NCBI GenBank assembly: GCA_023229165.1
Contig: JALNZQ010000131.1
Coordinates: 1 to 7,403, forward strand
Direction of reading: 5' to 3'
Length of the DNA: 7,403 nucleotides
DNA from: Methanothrix sp.
GTDB taxonomy: Archaea > Halobacteriota > Methanosarcinia > Methanotrichales > Methanotrichaceae
Position numbers and translations under genes: made by a program
Notes under the pieces: model-generated
Told to the model about the DNA's origin: nothing
The model's database searches: none
Seen by the model: the letters and a program-made list of their open reading frames with translations, nothing else
Shown here: positions 5,643 through 7,403 of the stretch, in pieces
Layout: each line of letters starts with the position of its first letter
How positions within the stretch are numbered: the first letter of the stretch is position 1

Positions 5643-6077
5643 TTACCTTCTTTTAAATGCTTCCTCAATTTGTTCTTCTTGAGTTAAATGAAATGTATTT
5701 TCATTTAACTTTTCTTCACAGTGACAATCTCCTCCACAACTTTCTGTTGGTGCTGCTGTAAGAAACAAGGCATTCAATAGAGCCATTGATTCTGCTGAAA
5801 TATTCTTAAAAGCAAAAGTATTTTCTTCGATTCTTTGGATTTTAAAAGCAAAAGTATTTTCTTTGATTCTTTGGCTTTCAAAATCAAAAGTATTTTCTTT
5901 GATTCTTTGGATTTCAAAATCAATAGAATCTTTTCCATATAAAGACATTGGCAATCTCAATGAAATTTCTGTAGAATCTTCATTAATGCCATTAACTTCC
6001 AAAAACATTGGTGTAAGATTTACCAATTCAACTTCATTACCATTAGACATATCAAAGACTTTGATTTGATCTCTCAT
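5643..6077 (-). CDS. 144-aa protein with three 12-residue tandem repeats
   Basis: 144 aa. Residues 1-52 are a mixed, probably beta-rich domain. Residues 55-66, 67-78 and 79-90 are three tandem copies of a 12-residue unit with consensus [EK]-x-Q-R-I-[KE]-E-N-T-F-x-F. Residues 93-110 are hydrophobic and Ala/Leu-rich (AESMALLNALFLTAAP). C114-x3-C118-x-C120 follows, and the charged C-terminus repeats E-N-T-F once more (126-129). The ATG has AAAGGA about 8 nt upstream and lies 26 nt behind the 92-aa gene. The alternating charged/aromatic repeat could form amphipathic strands or a binding rod. The family is not recognised; the Cys cluster may bind a metal. Confidence 0.78.
   Translation of the reverse strand: MRDQIKVFDMSNGNEVELVNLTPMFLEVNGINEDSTEISLRLPMSLYGKDSIDFEIQRIKENTFDFESQRIKENTFAFKIQRIEENTFAFKNISAESMALLNALFLTAAPTESCGGDCHCEEKLNENTFHLTQEEQIEEAFKRR
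5808..5915 (-). repeat. Three tandem 36-bp repeats inside the 144-aa gene
   Basis: Units at 5808-5843, 5844-5879 and 5880-5915 are near-identical, differing at only a few positions each, and a partial fourth unit begins at 5916. The 36-bp period keeps the reading frame and gives the 12-residue protein repeat. The close DNA-level match suggests recent expansion by slippage or unequal recombination. Confidence 0.93.
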
Positions 6078-6103
6078 TTCGAATATCCTTTCGCTTTTAG
6101 AAA

Positions 6104-6382
6104 TTATTTTAGTTCTGTAGCAAATTTAGTTTCTTTACCATATTTTTCAATTGCTTCTTTTTTTGTCAAAGTTCTAGTAATCACTACATATCGAGGTGGG
6201 TATGTATTAAAAAGTGTAATTTCTACATCTTTAACGTTTTGCAATTTTTTAAATACTTCTTCGGGCATTTCTCTCATAATATGATAACCCCACATAATAG
6301 GTTTATTACACAGCGGATCTAATCTAACTATTTCCTCATTTTTTGTAAGATAATGCTTGAACTCTTCTAATGAATTTAACAT
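6104..6382 (-). CDS. 92-aa small protein, unrecognised; first gene of the five-gene operon
   Basis: 92 aa starting at the ATG at 6380-6382, behind a strong AGGAG 6 nt upstream and a promoter at 6412-6440. It is rich in Lys and Glu, with a helical N-terminus (L-E-E-F-K-H-Y-L) and a central beta-like stretch (V-E-I-T-L-F-N-T-Y-P-P-R-Y-V-V-I-T-R). There is no membrane span and a single Cys. It looks like a soluble alpha/beta domain, but I recognise no family. As the first gene after a strong promoter it should be well expressed. Confidence 0.78.
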   Translation of the reverse strand: MLNSLEEFKHYLTKNEEIVRLDPLCNKPIMWGYHIMREMPEEVFKKLQNVKDVEITLFNTYPPRYVVITRTLTKKEAIEKYGKETKFATELK

Positions 6383-6411
6383 TGTTTTCTCCTAAACTAA
6401 ATTGTTATAAT

Positions 6412-6440
6412 AATATACTAAACTATTTCAATAAAATCAA
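6412..6440 (-). promoter_or_regulatory. Promoter for the five-gene small-protein operon
   Basis: The -35 is TTGATT (6435-6440), the -10 is TATATT (6412-6417) and the spacer is 17 bp. Transcription should start near 6405, giving a leader of about 23 nt with AGGAG. The T-A-G just before the -10 is shared with the promoters at 4480, 4947 and 6594. Confidence 0.78.
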
Positions 6441-6445
6441 TAATA

Positions 6446-6541
6446 TTAACAACCTATTACCATCGCTGAAATAAGTAATAAACAAACCCCCATAAAATAA
6501 TAAATTTTTTTAAAAATTTTACTCTATATTTTATTATTCAT
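6446..6541 (-). other. Possible remnant of a small lipoprotein-like reading frame, interrupted by TAG
   Basis: One frame begins with ATG at 6539-6541, meets TAG at codon 6 (6524-6526) and then stays open to TAA at 6446-6448. After the TAG it encodes a short basic stretch followed by a hydrophobic run, MGVCLLLISAMVIGC, ending exactly at a lipobox-like V-I-G-C before the stop. This looks like a lipoprotein signal peptide with no mature part. TAG is a normal stop in other genes here and the ribosome binding site is poor, so this is probably chance or a decayed gene. Confidence 0.2.
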
Positions 6542-6593
6542 TCTTTCATAATTAACCTATTTTTATTATATTCATATATTATCTCTTTTATTA

Positions 6594-6621
6594 ATTATAC
6601 TATAAAAAAAAAGAAAGTCAA
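6594..6621 (-). promoter_or_regulatory. Strong promoter with no clear gene directly behind it
   Basis: The -35 is TTGACT (6616-6621), the -10 is TATAAT (6594-6599) and the spacer is 16 bp and T-rich. It lies 18 nt past the methyltransferase-like gene's stop. Transcription from about 6587 crosses roughly 200 nt without a convincing gene before the 92-aa start, and meets a second promoter (6412-6440) on the way. It may make a small RNA or long leader, or reinforce the downstream operon. Confidence 0.75.
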
Positions 6622-6638
6622 CTACTCAATAAATTATC

Positions 6639-7322
6639 TTACAAAACTTGATCATTAATCATATATCTATAATAAACAAAAGTAGCCATACAAGCCTTAC
6701 CTGTAGAACTATAAACATAATGCTTATGATACTGCTTCCATCCAACTTTTACTGTATCTCTATAAAATCTATTACTCAATAAATTTGTCTGATACTCTTT
6801 CACTTCTTTCTCTATAACTTCCTTCATTTTATCACTATTAATATTACTACATAAATAAGGATTGTTTAAAACAAAATTAGAAACTACCATACAATCACTA
6901 TTGTAATTCTCTGATATGAGTAATAACACATCACTCAACAACTCTGTTATCTTTCTCTTATCATAAAAAACACTATCTATGTTAATTAATGCAGGATTCA
7001 ACTTATCCATATTATCTATCAGGAAAGATAAAAGATCAGAATATACCCAATTAGCCCCACCAACTGCCTTATTCATCTCTATCGTAGATTTATCTATATC
7101 TACTCCATAAAACTGATTTAAAGAAATAAAATTAGAATTAATAAGCTGCTTTAACTCAGACCCATTTTCTAATTCATCCCCTTCTACCTGATTAGCACAA
7201 AGTGTAATATAATCCTGAAATTTAGGTATAGAATTTTTCTTAAACAAACTCCTATACATATCAATTATTGTATCTTGTCTCGCCTGCGACTTGTTTGAAT
7301 ATTGATTAAAATTGTAAATCAT
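6639..7322 (-). CDS. Methyltransferase-like Rossmann-fold protein (putative)
   Basis: 227 aa. The core pattern fits a class I SAM-dependent methyltransferase-like fold: F-Y-G-V-D-I-D (71-77, an acidic end of strand 2), N-W-V-Y-S-D-L-L (91-98) and P-A-L-I-N-I-D-S (110-117, strand-4-like). The C-terminus ends with M-A-T-F-V-Y-Y-R (212-219). The glycine-rich motif I is not canonical: the stretch before strand 2 is LCANQVEGDELENGSELKQL (41-60). SAM binding may therefore be altered or lost, and no catalytic N/D-P-P-Y is present. The substrate is unknown. The ATG has AAGGG 7 nt upstream and follows the preceding gene's TAA by 2 nt, so it is translationally coupled to it. I am fairly sure it is a gene and only moderately sure of the fold. 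Confidence 0.6.
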   Translation of the reverse strand: MIYNFNQYSNKSQARQDTIIDMYRSLFKKNSIPKFQDYITLCANQVEGDELENGSELKQLINSNFISLNQFYGVDIDKSTIEMNKAVGGANWVYSDLLSFLIDNMDKLNPALINIDSVFYDKRKITELLSDVLLLISENYNSDCMVVSNFVLNNPYLCSNINSDKMKEVIEKEVKEYQTNLLSNRFYRDTVKVGWKQYHKHYVYSSTGKACMATFVYYRYMINDQVL

Positions 7323-7324
7323 GA

Positions 7325-7403
7325 TTAATCCCTTGTATCAAACAAATTTTTATAACCATATTCATTTTTTGCTATCTTCAAGTCTGATTCATAAAAAATA
7401 CAA
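7325..7403 (-). CDS. C-terminal end of an unrecognised gene (starts beyond the window)
   Basis: The last 25 codons and the TAA stop (7325-7327) of a minus-strand gene. The visible residues, C-I-F-Y-E-S-D-L-K-I-A-K followed by a polar tail ending F-D-T-R-D, are too few to identify. The frame is open to the window edge, and the stop is 2 nt before the methyltransferase-like gene's ATG, which argues for a shared operon. Other frames in this stretch contain stops. Confidence 0.6.
   Translation of the reverse strand, partial: CIFYESDLKIAKNEYGYKNLFDTRD

Noticed and set aside
5808..5915. 36-bp repeats considered as a CRISPR array.
   Set aside because: The units are directly adjacent with no spacers and lie in frame inside a coding region.
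5863..6284. Plus-strand open frames antisense to the 144- and 92-aa genes.
   Set aside because: They lie opposite better-supported genes, and the first simply reads the 36-bp repeats backwards; there is no promoter or ribosome binding site on that strand.

Overview
The window is a very AT-rich stretch in which every supported gene lies on the minus strand. Small genes are tightly packed, many products are unrecognised, and there is a gene every few hundred bases. Strong sigma70/sigmaA-type promoters (TTGATT or TTGACT, 16-17 bp spacer, TATAAT or TATATT) recur every one to five genes. The one confident housekeeping-like gene is a full-length NAD+-dependent DNA ligase with phage-like departures from bacterial LigA (KMDG nucleophile motif, WKFEA motif). 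Together these suggest a large bacteriophage, or less likely a plasmid or prophage, of a low-GC host such as a Firmicute. The host is inferred, not shown. No structural phage gene is present to settle it. Stops include TAA, TAG and TGA and all Trp codons checked in the ligase are TGG, so the standard bacterial code applies.

Layout, read in the direction of transcription (high to low coordinates). (1) 7403-6639: the tail of an unidentified gene, then a methyltransferase-like Rossmann protein. (2) 6638-6383: a short gene-poor stretch with a strong promoter at 6594-6621 that has no convincing gene directly behind it, then a second promoter at 6412-6440. (3) 6382-4990: a compact operon of five small genes (92, 144, 68, 72 and 46 aa) closed by a clear intrinsic terminator at 4990-5015. 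The 144-aa gene carries three 36-bp in-frame tandem repeats. The 46-aa last gene is a single-span membrane peptide with a very strong ribosome binding site. (4) 4975-4505: a promoter and a single 133-aa gene. (5) 4508-2215: a promoter sharing a perfect 34-bp repeat with the previous one, then a nine-cysteine 102-aa protein whose start codon sits where transcription should begin (leaderless), and the DNA ligase. (6) 2211-939: a promoter overlaid by a perfect 14-bp-arm inverted repeat, then a four-span membrane protein, a Cys-rich/coiled-coil protein and a 44-aa basic peptide. (7) 900-1: a promoter, a 211-aa protein with three helix-turn-helix-like segments plus an AT-hook-like motif, and the start of another gene running off the window.

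The ligase seals nicks in phage replication or repair. The 211-aa protein is a plausible regulator or DNA-organising protein. The small genes look like early accessory (host-takeover or counter-defence) genes, but this rests on size, promoters and context only. No RNA gene, CRISPR array, insertion sequence or att site was recognised.
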